A DNA stretch of 64,000 bases, taken from positions 79,985,668-80,049,667 of the forward strand of contig OY804576.1 in assembly GCA_963680875.1 (NCBI GenBank), read 5' to 3'. Shown here in pieces: positions 10,925 to 21,429 of the stretch (positions are counted from its first letter, which is position 1; every line of letters starts with the position of its first letter). Both the position numbers and the translations under genes were made by a program. This stretch comes from Bathymodiolus brooksi. Taxonomy: Eukaryota > Mollusca > Bivalvia > Mytilida > Modiolidae. The notes beneath the pieces were generated by a model. It ran no database searches. It had not been told where the DNA came from and saw only the letters and a program-made list of their open reading frames with translations.

Positions 10925-12436
10925 TTAGATGTCGCTTGGACACTTCTCGTCGTTTCCCAAATTTTCAGCTACCGACAATTGGTGTGACAGCTGATTTCTA
11001 CATTCTTCATTTCCTTGACAACCGCAGATGCTCGTACACGATAAATTGTGTTCAACACAAACACAATTTTTGCTGCAGATGGACTTGCCTTTACACACAC
11101 ATACAGGGTCTTGCAAGAAGTCAGACGTCATGGGTCCTTCAAAGTACTTTGGCATTAAGTATTTGTTCTCATTTCTCCATCCATACTCTAAAGGTGACCT
11201 AGGCGGTGGTTTAGCTTCATTAGCATGTGTCCATACATACACTTGGAATGCAACACGAAGTATGTGTTGTCTAAATGCTGCTTCAGATGGAGGAAGTTTG
11301 ACACGAGAGGAATCTTTTGACAAAGCTAATTTTACCCTGAGTTTATTTACATCTCTGTGAACAGACTTAGCACTACCTTTTGGGTCATACAGATCAACTA
11401 CCAACAGCCTGCCTGCTTCAACACATGCATCAACATCAGAACTAGCTAGATTTGTCAAAGTTTGGTATTTTGTTGTATTTTGTTTAAGAATTTTATAAGC
11501 TGTCTTCTTGCCAATATCAAAAAAGGATGACGTTGTGTAGCACCCAGTAAGGGAGTGAGCTACTGGTAAAATGTTCGCCATTTCAGCTCCAAGAGAGTTA
11601 TATAGGTCATGCACTGGTATAAATTGCAGACCGTCTTTGACTGACGTTATGCTACCCGTTTGAAACCAAAGCTCGTCGATACTGGTCATTTTGGAGTAGA
11701 AGTGGAGAGAAAGCAGTAAAACATCATTATCAGAAGATTTAATCACGATCCGCCCATTACTGTTTCTTTTAACCATTTGTTGATTGACAAACATAGACTG
11801 GAGGATAATTCGAGTATCGGCTTCCTCCTGAGTGCTAAGAATCTCTTCACAATCACTGACATTGTCTTTGGAAAACTTCATCACCGCCTCTTGGTTTTGA
11901 AAATAACCAGCCAGGAAAATTTCACATTCAGCGATAGAGATACATTTTCGTAAGATATCATTTGAAATCCCTTCGTAATTATTTTCCTGATAGAAACAAC
12001 TATCATTAACCAACCAAACGATAAAATTAAGCAGACAACGTGGAATAAATTTACAAGATTCAGTGATAGAAACTTCTGAGGCCAAAGGGTAATATTCATT
12101 AGACATTTCTAACGATTGTAAGCTACTGCGTAAATTTTTTGCCACGTCATGCAGTGTTTGTTCTTCGTCAAGTTGTTTCGACTGAGTGTTTTCAAAATTT
12201 GTCTCCAACTCAGTAAATTTCAGTTCGGCTTTTAGATTGTTTGCAGCGTGAATAACCTCAGACACAGTGATTGAACTACTGAATATTGTATTAGATTTGC
12301 CCTGTCCACGTTGCTTTTCAACAATAATGGCGTTTCCAAAATAGTTGGGTAACTTTTGCTGCAATTCTGAAGTTGTATATTTGCTAGCAATGTTTGGTGG
12401 GAGAAAGGAACAGAACTTATCAAGCAAGAAAGACAT
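10925..12436 (-). pseudogene. XPG/FEN1-like nuclease part of transposon protein
   Basis: A 503-codon open segment. Visible features: EEADT at 204-208, resembling the acidic E-x-(E/D) site of the XPG-I domain; SSDNDVLLL at 234-242, resembling its D-x-D site; FIPVH at 272-276; and TGCYTTSSFFDIGKKTAYK at 297-315, resembling the helix-hairpin-helix segment after the last metal ligand of FEN1-type enzymes. The related copy at 54791 has Asp where this one has Tyr (position 300), so this copy has probably lost a metal-binding residue. A C-terminal cysteine-rich stretch (446-479, CVCKGKSIC through CGCQGNEEC) may bind zinc. It is in frame with the upstream ORF (12515-13282) across 26 codons and one TAG. 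The domain match is by motif reading only. Confidence 0.7.
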
Positions 12437-12514
12437 AGAAAATGTTTTTTTGTTAACAAAGAGATCATCTCGTATGCTATCTATGAATTGCTGAAAAGCA
12501 CTTGCATGCTCAGA

Positions 12515-13282
12515 CTATTTTTCGACTGGTACAGTGTCTGATTTCATGTTTAAAAGGTCGTTCGCTATGCATGACGAGTGATACAATGCATTTTCCACGA
12601 AATTGTCAACTGACTGAATTAAACTAACCATATCGAAATCGGACTTGTTATTCGCAGCATGGAGTATGTTTTTGACTCGATCTTTAGATTCGACGCGCTT
12701 TAAATTCCTATCTTTTTTGTAACTTTTCTGTTTACAAAATATGCATTGAGACCAATCAAATGGAGCAGTCATTGAGCGGGTCTTTACACAAATAGATTCT
12801 GATGTTCTCACCGAGCCACAGGCAGAGGCATTCATTTGTGCTTCAACTGGTTCAAATTTTTCTAAATTTATTTTGCTTGTGTAGCTTTTATAGCAGGATC
12901 TATGATACTGTATCCTATCAGTTGGAATCAAATCAAGTGAATCAAATTCGTCATGAAGACGGCGATGGACATCATCTTTTCTCAAGCCAACAGCTTTAAA
13001 TAAGGTACATTTCCCCTTTTCGCTTGCCTTAGATAGAGTATCATCGCAAGAGATCTGACAAATTATGCATAATTCCCAACTGCTGACCGTTCGACTCTTT
13101 TTCGATAGTGAGTGAGCAAACGTTACGGGACTACACATTTCCAAGAACGAATCAGATATAGTCTGATTGACAATAAGTGACAAATTAAAATGACCACATC
13201 GGTATAAAAACTGGTACAAAACAATCTTAAATTCAACACAAAACAAAAATAAGGTATACCATAAAACAAATTTAAACAACAA
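12515..13282 (-). pseudogene. N-terminal zinc-binding part of the Academ-like protein
   Basis: A 255-codon segment ending at a TAG (12515-12517), in the same frame as the downstream nuclease ORF. Two similar modules are visible: CIICQ ... YHRSCYKSY, and CIFCKQ ... YHSSC. Each looks like a C-x2-C plus H-x2-C zinc knuckle. The annotated first Met (13282) begins a hydrophobic run unlike the rest; a start at the later Met preceding CSPVTFAHS is more plausible. Together the two segments would form one protein of roughly 730-780 residues interrupted by one stop. No restored sequence is given. Confidence 0.65.
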
Positions 13283-13978
13283 TATAAAACTTCAAGTGTT
13301 CAGGACTATATACAAGACGAAACGTTTCCCGGAACATTTCATGTCTATTCCGATCGGTACTAAACCACCAAAACAAAAAAGTAAAACCCACTTACAAAAA
13401 AACCATACATTACAAAAAAGAACTTGCACAAAGCACTTTTAAACTCAACAATGAACAATGATTTATGTATTTCACAAACGTATTCGAACGATAATGTCAA
13501 AACTTCAAGACTTCACGACACGCATATTGTCATAAATAAGGATGAAATTAATACAGGGGAAAGTAACGAGAACGAAAACGTTCATAAATTTAATGAGTCA
13601 GTGGTTTCGAAAAATTGCTGTTTTAAGGTTATATTTGTACCTTTTTGAGTGATTTGTAATTATAGAATGTGATAGAACTGATAAATATACAAATGTATTC
13701 ACCAAAAAACTATCTACGCGTAATTCATTAAATTATATTCACAATGACAGGTACTGCAATCGTAAAAAGCTTTCACATTCTTCCGAGAAATGCTCAGTAA
13801 TTATTTAGCTATCCGTCAGATGCTAAATCTTCTAAGTTAAAATGTTTGCTTGTTCTTTGAAAATTCTGACAATAACTTTTTTGTGTCAACAATTTACTTT
13901 GTTTAATTTTCTTATAGCTTTTTTGTAATTGAAGTTGTAATTTGAAAAATCTACGAAATTTCACTTTCAAGAGCTCTA

Positions 13979-14087
13979 ACAAAAAAATGCACCATGGGAA
14001 AATTCTACGACAGGGCTTAAATGATAATATAATGTATACCTAATCATTTTGCAAAATATCAACCGTGAGGTATGTCGGTCCATTAAA
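13979..14087. repeat. right TIR of Academ-like copy 1
   Basis: Inverted partner of 10244-10352. It ends 49 bp before the target duplication of the foldback element. Confidence 0.75.
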
Positions 14088-14136
14088 CTCGGAAAGTACG
14101 CGTCTTTTTCTAGAATCGTTCCCGTACTAATTGGAC

Positions 14137-15387
14137 CTTATATGTGGGAAGGTCTAAAACGCTGAAGTGGGAAAACACGGAAATAAGCCCAAAATGGGTA
14201 CTTGAAAGATCATATCTTGAAAAGTACTCAACCTAGGATAAAAATCTAAACGGATTCTAAAAGCTATTGTTAAGATCTATCTTTTCAAGAAATAAATAAT
14301 ACAATATTTTATTATTTAGGTACTTAAAAGTTGACCGGAAGTGTCAAAAATGAGAACGGGCAATGGACAAATTTTTGACTTTGATCTCAAATGTATCAAA
14401 ATTAAAAGACCCCGGTCAAAAACCGTTTAGATATTCTTAAAGACAATTGTATACTCTATCAGACGATATAAAATTCTGTTTGCTAAAATATTAGATAAAA
14501 GCACAATCTTGACCGGAAGCCTACCTTTTCAGAGTTAGCAGTCGGCTAATTTTCAACTTTGATTTCAAATTTCTCAAAATTCAATGAACCCGGTCAAAAA
14601 CCGTTTAAATATTCTTAAAGACAATTTTATACTCTATCAGATGATATAAATTTGATTTCAAGTTTGTGTTTTTCAGCAATATTTTAATGAAATCAAACAT
14701 ATATGATCTTATAGGGTATAAGATTGTCTTTAAGAATATCTAACCGGTTTTTGACCGGATTCTTTGAATTTTGAGAAATTTTATATCAAAGTTGAAAATT
14801 TGCCGATGGCTAACTCTGAAAAGGTAGGCTTCCGGTCAAGATTGTGCTTTCCACCAATATTTGCATAAAATCAAATTTATATCATCTGATAGAGTATAAA
14901 ATTGTCTTTAAGAATATTTAAACGGTTTTTGACCGGGTTCATTGAATTTTGAGAAATTTGAAATCAAAGTTGAAAATTAGACGACTACTAACTCTGAAAA
15001 GTCTTCCGGTCAATATTGTGCTTTTATCTAATATTTTAGCAAACAGATTTTTATATCGTCTGATAGAGTATAAAATTGTCTTTAAGAATATCTAAACGGT
15101 TTTTGACTGGGTTTTTTTTTAATTTTGATACATTTGAGATCAAAGTCAAAAATTTGTCCATTGCCCGTTCTCATTTTTGACACTTCCGGTCAACTTTTAA
15201 GTACCTAAATAATAAAATTTTGTATTATTTATTTCTTGAAAAGATAGATCTTAACAATAGCTTTTAGAATCCGTTTAGATTTTTATCCTAGGTTGAGTAC
15301 TTTTCAAGATATGATCTTTCAAGTACCCATGTTGGGCTTATTTCCGTGTTTTCCCACTTCAGCGTTTTAGACCTTCCCCTTATATGT
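14137..15387. mobile_element. foldback (long-palindrome) element with 9-bp target duplication
   Basis: The element 14146-15378 is an almost complete palindrome centred near 14762. Outer and middle arm positions sum to a constant 29524 (for example GGGAAGG at 14146 pairs with CCTTCCC at 15372-15378, and GAACGGG at 14354 with CCCGTTC at 15164-15170). The termini are GGGAAGGTCTAAAACGC and complement. Both sides carry the direct repeat CTTATATGT (14137-14145 and 15379-15387), a 9-bp target duplication typical of Mutator-like elements. Each arm also contains internal repeats of a block with 'ccggtcaaaaaccgttta' and 'ttctcaaaattcaatgaa', so the arms are themselves repetitive. No ORF is visible. Confidence 0.85.
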
Positions 15388-15659
15388 CACCTTCAAAAAG
15401 TCAATTTTAACTATCACGACGATGTATGCACATGAATATGCACATATACTATGAATAAAGTTCCTCTTATAGCTATTAATCCGGAGGAAACTTAAATTAA
15501 TCACGTGCATTCAAACAGATAATTTATTAATTACTGTTCATGAAAATCATTCATTAAATAAATGTAAAAACCTTGAAAATAAACTGTTAACGTTGTTTTT
15601 GGAGCGCATGAACTACATTTTTCTGATACAGTTTGTCATCAGGTTTAGCTCTTTTTCTT

Positions 15660-15790
15660 CAATTCAATTCAATTCAATTCAAATATTTTATTGAATAAAT
15701 GCATAAATACAATATCCAATGGGATTGCACATCAGGCATAGCCTATGGAAGTGCGCTCCCTCAATAACTAAGGACATCAAGTATAATGAT
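15660..15790 (-). mobile_element. 3' end of a non-LTR retrotransposon
   Basis: On the minus strand the sequence runs into an (AATTG)n-type tail (AATTC repeats at 15660-15680 on plus). The block 'aaatgcataaatacaatatccaatggga' corresponds, reversed, to the 3' end of the plus-strand copy ending near 16771. Severely 5' truncated. Confidence 0.6.
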
Positions 15791-15984
15791 AAGAATAATT
15801 AATTAATTCTTTTTCTTGACTGTTCATATATGTCTTTCGTGTAATATTTACGTGTGGCATGTTAATAGAACTATTATTATTTTAATATTTTCTTATATCA
15901 TGCATTTAAAACATTGAAAATGATGTTAGTCTGAGACTCTCAAATACTGCAGTGATAATTATAGATACTATACATAATGATGAT

Positions 15985-16045
15985 TTTTTTAGGTGTTTAA
16001 CGCCACTTTCAGCAATATTTCAGCTATATCATGGCGAGATACTAT
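15985..16045 (-). mobile_element. SINE tail fragment
   Basis: Antisense copy of the conserved SINE tail ('gtttaacgccactttcagca', 'tttcagctatatcatggcg'). Confidence 0.65.
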
Positions 16046-16771
16046 GTATATATAGTAGATAGAAAATATAACATATTCCATTGTCAACTTAGAAACTTGG
16101 CAAGTAACTTGAATCAACACAAGTTCTTATCACACTGGTCAGATAGTTCGAGGTGTCCCTGTGGGGATGATGTTGAAGACAACTTCCACTACTTTTATAT
16201 CTGTCCACTCTTCATTTGCCAAAAAATGTTGCTGTTTACTCAACTGAGAGATTTAGCCGACTTCCTAAACATTGATGTACTCTTAAAGGGATCACCTGAC
16301 CTTTCTTTTGATGATAATGTACTTATTATGAACTCTGTCCACACCTTTATTTGTGGAACCAAGAGACTTGACTATTAACATATTAACATTTTTCAATTTG
16401 ATTTTGTATTATTTACTTTGAATCTTTTTTTAAATTTGTTGCTTAAGATGGTTAAATAAATATATATCTATATTTATTGTATATGTATGCGTATGCCCTT
16501 TATGTGCTTATATATACATGTACATATGTATCCTTAATATACAGAAGAATATATTAATTACTAGTTAACTTATTCACACTCTAAATTGGCAAATTTCACA
16601 ATTATAATGAATAAATGGACAGTTTTATAATTATTACAAAATTTTGAATTTCTCCTAAGAAAAAAATTAGTGTACACTAATTATTTATTCTTATCATTAC
16701 CTTTGATGTCCCATTGTATATTGTATAATTAAATTTATGCATTTTATTCAATACAATATTTGAATTGAAAT
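16046..16771 (+). pseudogene. 3' fragment of a non-LTR retrotransposon
   Basis: An open stretch to 16378 encodes the C-terminal end of a retrotransposon polymerase. The segment RCPCGDDVEDNFHYFYICP fits the Cys/His knuckle (C-x-C ... H-x4-C) found after the reverse transcriptase or RNase H region of many non-LTR elements. An AT-rich 3' UTR follows and ends 'ttcaatacaatatttgaatt', the same 3' terminus as the minus-strand fragment at 15660. The reverse transcriptase itself is missing. Confidence 0.6.
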
Positions 16772-16871
16772 ATAGTTCCACACTAGTAAAAGACAAAACA
16801 AATGCAAAGTACATGTATGCTATAGAATTATCTGTTACTTTTCATGATATATGTTTTTTCATGACTTACTT

Positions 16872-16930
16872 ATTGTACCGCCACGATACAACCGAAATGT
16901 TGTTGAAAGTGGCGTTAAGCACCATACCCC
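16872..16930 (+). mobile_element. SINE tail fragment
   Basis: 'gccacgatacaaccgaaatg' followed by 'ttgttgaaagtggcgttaag' matches the shared SINE tail in sense orientation. Confidence 0.6.
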
Positions 16931-16934
16931 CTTA

Positions 16935-18285
16935 TTGCATGAAATTCAGTATCGATCACTTACCGAATGTAATAAAAGGATGGTTAGCGATGAAAACACA
17001 ATATTTCAAAGGTAATTGTTTGTCCTCTTTTCCAGTTTTGACATCAGAATTAGAATTAGAAGTTCCACTTTCTTGTTGTTTTACTGGTATAGATCGAACT
17101 TTAGACGAACATCTTTTCAGGTCTTTTGTCCTAATCTTATTTTTTTCTTCCTTTTTTCTTTGTAATTTTTCATGATTGTCCAATTCAGGTATCTCCTCTT
17201 TGTTTCCGTTCAATGATGAGATTTCATTTTTGTTCATTTATGAAAAGTTTCCTATGCCAGACTTTAAATCGGAGACTTTTAAATACTCGAACGATCAAAC
17301 GTGGTCTGGTATATACATCCAAGTGCCTATCGTATATGTATACATGTACATGTATATAATTAACGAAGAATAATAATATGGGGTCAATTTTGATTGGACA
17401 CGGTCTGTATATAGTAATGAATGAAATCTTAAAAGCTCTATCGCAATTATGAAATATATGATATAATAACACTAGGTAATCCATAATTAATTAGTATGTA
17501 CATTTTACAGGTGAAAAACATGCACACACAGGATTAAGCGATTTTCTTGATTTAATATGAGAATTTTAAGAAGATCGATATATTAGTTAATTTCTCCTTT
17601 TGAAGGTTTAAGAGTTATTTAACCAAAGACTGATTTATTGATAAATAATGGACTGATTTCCATTTCAAGCGTGAACGATGACAATAAATACGATCTTCCT
17701 AGTCAATCCCGTTAAATACTTTATCAGTACTATTTCATTAAGTGAATCGTAGGACGTGGAACACATCAGGAGCAAATGTTTAAAATATTCAACATGTTGG
17801 CACCACCATGTCATGAACTCCCCAGAGCCATATAAAAGTGCCAATAAGTAGAATATGTGAATCAGATACATTATATATAGACTTATTCAGAATTATTCAA
17901 TGATTTGTGTTAGTATAATCGCCATAAATTGTATGTATGCTTTTCTTGGATCTAAATAGTCCATGTTACTAAAAATCGTGGAAAAATGAAAATAAAAACA
18001 ATGAGTTTATCCTACCACTTTTACTTTGTCTGGGTTTTCACTCTGTGGCTGTAAAATCTATGTGAACCCTATAAAACTTCCAAATACTCTTTATATTTAT
18101 GCAAAGGTTTGTATATCACGAAAGAAATAAAATAATTGCAAAAGTGGCATGTAGAGAAGATATTTAAGTGTGAAATACATGTATGTCATATTTATGAAGT
18201 CCAATCTCTTGAATTTTGTTCAAAAGAACTCACACAGGATTCTGAAAATAAACAAAATTTTAATACTTTTTTTTTCTTTTAATTT
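16935..18285. other. intergenic DNA
   Basis: Several short ORFs overlap on both strands (for example 16956-17237 minus, Lys/Glu-rich). None shows splice-supported structure or a domain I recognise. Confidence 0.35.
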
Positions 18286-18289
18286 TGGA

Positions 18290-18455
18290 AACAAAGCTGA
18301 CATATGCCACACCCTATGTTTTTGATAGGGTCCATGTTGTACATCTTTAGTTTTCTGTGTTTGTTTGGATTGATTATTGTTTGTCTTTGTCTCTATTTGA
18401 TTGTTTTGCCAAATGTTTGTCGGGGAGTTAAGGTTATGCTGTTGCATGTCTCAAA
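18290..18455 (+). repeat. fragment of the mytilid-type repeat
   Basis: 'catctttagttttctgtgtt', 'attgtttgtctttgtc' and 'gttaaggtta' align loosely with the repeat at 5893-6165. Confidence 0.4.
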
Positions 18456-18509
18456 GTTAAACTCAACATAAATAATGTTATTCAATAAAAAAAAAAAAAA
18501 TCGTTGTAG

Positions 18510-18710
18510 GGAGGGGATTACACCAATCCCAACTATTTACGACCAAAGGTCAACACACTTCCTAATCCAGAGTGGAATGAAGATACACACAAAGTTATAG
18601 AACTACTACCAACACTTAAGTTCTCCAGAAGTAGCTTCTACAATGAAAGTGCCAAACTAATACCACTCTTACTAGCTACCCATTCAGATATCATCTTAGA
18701 GGGACAGTGA
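18510..18710 (+). CDS. unrecognised open segment, possible terminal exon or fragment
   Basis: A 66-codon frame without an initiator Met, ending at TGA 18708-18710. The composition is protein-like and unlike neighbouring noise: it begins GGDYTNPNYLRPKVN and contains NPEWNEDTHKVIELLPTLKF and SAKLIPLLLATH. A 'ttgtag|GG' acceptor-like site precedes it, but a run of A (18487-18500) sits where a pyrimidine tract would be expected. It could be the last exon of a plus-strand gene, or a fragment carried by a mobile element. I do not recognise the family. Confidence 0.3.
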   Translation, partial: GGDYTNPNYLRPKVNTLPNPEWNEDTHKVIELLPTLKFSRSSFYNESAKLIPLLLATHSDIILEGQ

Positions 18711-19005
18711 ACTCTCATAACAGCAAAGCAGAGATTCCTTATTACTGAACTTATTCATCTAGATGTAACAACGCTGATTATTTAAGAATTGGGTTTTAAT
18801 TGAATTTTCCTGCTCCAATTTTTGGACTAAAAATAATTTTCCTGTATCTAGTGATAAAAACAGTACCTTAATTCCACTCCTTATGTTTTGCTTTCGAAAA
18901 TTTAAATAAAAAACACAATTGGCGACTCATTACTATGAATTATAAAAATACGATATTTAAGCATGAAAGTAGAAAATTTCTTTCGACAGTGTGAATCCTG
19001 TATCA

Positions 19006-20277
19006 TATTTTGACGGCACAAGCTACGAATACGACGAAAACGTATTCGTAGCCTGGGTTTTACAAGTACGTCGGGCGGAAGTTGTGACTAAATGATCAAC
19101 CGGTTTCCGGATATGGACACCTATTTTACGGAAATTAATCACGTATTGCTAGCATCTAGAGGCTACGAATACGATGGATTTTTGTTTTCTTAAGTATATC
19201 GTTTTTAGACATTTATTACAGTGATACTATAAAGTTTAAAGAAGAAAAATATACATAGTTATTTTTAATTTAGGAATTATCATATACAATTTTTTCAAAT
19301 TTCAAGCAAGACAATAGGTAAATACAATGTATTAAATTAATAATGTTTATAGTTATTGTAAGCAATTTCGGCAACACCAGTAGGTTTTTTTCCCGCACAA
19401 AACGTAGTCCAATACATCTTAGATGGTACCATACAAAAAGCGCAAACTTGTGTGTTTTATTATATGACTTACGATAGTATTATAATGACTTAAAAATTCT
19501 AGAAACATGTATTTGCTGCTATACAGAACATGATTGAAGACATCACTGCGAATTTAATATGAAGAACTGCAATCAAAGTGATGATCATTTGCTTATTTAA
19601 GGTATATTATATGTGATTTTACCTTATGTTTGGGCGTTGACCGCTGGAAATGGAACTAAAATTGTTCCCTTCATGAATACAGGAATAATCCAACTCCTTA
19701 TAAATTAAAAGACTCGCTGCACTTTCTGCAACTTCCATGTTTTTATATTTGGACCCCGTGCCAAGATTCCTTGAGATACGCTTATAAAGTTGGACGTAGT
19801 TATCCTGCTGGAATTTGTTTAGGGCACACTCTAAATCTGTTAAAGATTTATAATTTGCTCCAACACGAAGCGCACTACCATCGTCGTCCATTTTGAAAAT
19901 AATTAGTGTTGGGAAGTGTGAGTTGTACTCTGAGAAGTACTCATACCAGTGAAATCTATGGGCTTAATCGTGTATTGTAAGACTAGTTTTTCAATGCATC
20001 AGATTTTATTGGAATAAAAATAAACTACAAACAGAAAATTATATAAAAAATTCATGAATTGTCATTTAATGAAATAAAAACAATAGAATTAAGAAAATCG
20101 AGAAATCCGTCGTATTCGTAGCCTCTAGGTGCTAGCAATACGCGATTAATTTCCGTAAAATAGGTGTCCATATCCGAAACCGGTTGATCATTTAGTCACA
20201 ACTTCCGCCCGTCGTACTTGTAGAACCCAGGCTACGAATACGTTCCCGTCGTATTCGTAGCCTGTGCCTATTTTGAC
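19006..20277 (-). mobile_element. Mutator-like (MULE) deletion derivative with perfect 9-bp target duplication
   Basis: The element 19015-20268 (1,254 bp) is flanked by identical TATTTTGAC at 19006-19014 and 20269-20277. The TIRs are about 165 bp (19015-19181 and 20102-20268) and begin GGCACA. Each TIR contains three copies of the 13-mer GGCTACGAATACG or its complement: two face each other across 7 bp at the outer end to form a small hairpin, and one lies at the inner edge. A truncated minus-strand ORF sits between the TIRs. Confidence 0.9.
19619..19891 (-). pseudogene. N-terminal fragment of a MULE-type transposase
   Basis: A 90-codon ORF starting MDDDGSALRVG inside the MULE. The segment SLTDLECALNKFQQDNYVQ followed by LYKRISRNL resembles the short N-terminal DNA-binding-type region preceding many animal MULE transposases, as I recall it. 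The catalytic DDE region is absent and the frame ends within the element, which makes it non-autonomous. Confidence 0.5.
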
Positions 20278-20494
20278 ACCCTCTCCTTTTTTAAGTCTAA
20301 AACTTGCTCACTCATGTGCACCTCTTTTTGCCGTTCAGAAATTCAGAGAACTAAAAAGCAAATTCGCATTGCCTAATAGCATACTAAATATAATCATCTC
20401 ATTAAAACCTAGCTTGTTCTCACCATGATATAGTTGAAAAATGATCAGGTATATATGTTAAGCAATAATGTCACACTCACTGCAAATCTGCATT

Positions 20495-20755
20495 CATTGT
20501 TAGTATATATACAAAGTCTTGTATATTAGACAAACACGGCGAGTTGGATTTTCAGTCCTAGCTCAATGGAACAACAGTACAGTTAGACTTCTACCTTCAC
20601 TCGCACACATTATCCCGGAGCAGTCTGTTCGTTCTCACTCCTTAATGCTGCACCGAGAGGAGAGGCAAGTACTACTACTTGTAGTCATTGGTTTGACCCG
20701 ACCAGCAATCGAACCCACTAACCATTACACCACTGATGCCATCCCACAGAGGTGA
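20495..20755 (-). mobile_element. SINE family A, antisense
   Basis: The right end carries the complement of the Pol III A box ('ctaaccattacaccactgatg', 20720-20740). The body retains 'gctgcaccgagaggagaggc' and 'ttggtttgacccgacc' portions of the family. The tail side is shortened. Confidence 0.65.
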
Positions 20756-20875
20756 TGACAGTATCTGTACATACTGACAGTGATTATGACAGTATCTGTA
20801 CATACTGACAGTGATTATGGCAGTATCTGTACATACCGAGTGATTATGACAATATCTGTACATACTGACAAAAAA
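20754..20875. repeat. 31-bp short tandem repeat
   Basis: About 3.7 copies of GACAGTATCTGTACATACTG plus acagtgattat, the third copy slightly shortened. Confidence 0.85.
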
Positions 20876-20919
20876 AGTGAGAACAAGGAATGAGGACTCT
20901 CGATCATGTAGATAGACAA

Positions 20920-21425
20920 CTAGAGGCTGTGGGCTGAGCCTGTGTCGCTCACCTTTCATTCTGCTTTGAGGAAACTTAATACACAACCTTCCATACATGT
21001 AGATACTTCCTACCAAGTTTCGGTTCATTTGGCTAGGCAGTTTCAGATGAGAAGATTTTTTAGATATTGACCAATCAGAAACAAGAATTGCCTGTGGTGG
21101 CCATGCTTGTTAACAGATTGGGATGAAATGAGCAATCTTTAGAGGACCTTCCATAGATGCTTCCTACCAAGTTTCGGTTCATTTGGCCAAGCGGTTTCGG
21201 AGGAGAAGATTTAAAAAAATCAGCCAATCAGAAACAAGAATTGCCTGTGGCTGCTGTTTGTTAATATTAGATCGGGACAAATGAGCAATCTTTAGAGAGG
21301 ACCTTTCATAGAGGTTTCCTACCAAGTTTCAGTTCATTTGGCAGAGAGGTTTCAGAGGAGAAGATTAAAATGCAAAAAGTTAACGGACGATGGATGCCTT
21401 TGGCAAGGCGAGCTAAAAATGGTGG
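20920..21425 (+). mobile_element. tandem-core element with complementary ends, copy 3 (short)
   Basis: It starts 'ctagaggctgtgggctgagcc' with GCTCACCTT at 20947-20955, and ends with AAGGCGAGC at 21405-21413 followed by 'taaaaatgg'. These ends are complementary with one mismatch. The core is three monomers of about 155 bp ('taccaagtttcggttcattt' at 21011, 21165 and 21320), each with a 'gaccaatcagaaacaagaat' block. It has the same architecture as the copies at 27011-29465 and 32512-37424. Confidence 0.65.
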
Positions 21426-21429
21426 CTTT

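Larger units (their letters stand above)
10244..14087 (-). mobile_element. Academ-like TIR DNA transposon, copy 1
   Basis: A 3.84-kb unit bounded by imperfect inverted repeats of about 109 bp: TTTAATGGACCGGAATACC at 10244 onward, and its complement ending GGTCCATTAAA at 14087. Shared inner TIR blocks include CCTCACGG and GCCCTGTCGTAGA (left 10316-10328; right within 13997-14019). Inside, on the minus strand, lies one reading frame split by a single stop (13282 to 10925). It encodes zinc-binding modules, an XPG/FEN1-like nuclease region and a Cys-rich tail. A poly-G run of about 18 sits just beyond the stop (10889-10907). As I recall, an XPG-like nuclease plus Cys-rich fingers is the architecture described for Academ transposons. 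No clean target-site duplication is visible, so the exact ends are uncertain by a few bases. Confidence 0.68.

Noticed and set aside
12437..12517. Programmed stop read-through between the two Academ-like ORFs
   Set aside because: The TAG has no obvious read-through context, and this copy also has a changed metal ligand, so simple decay is more likely.
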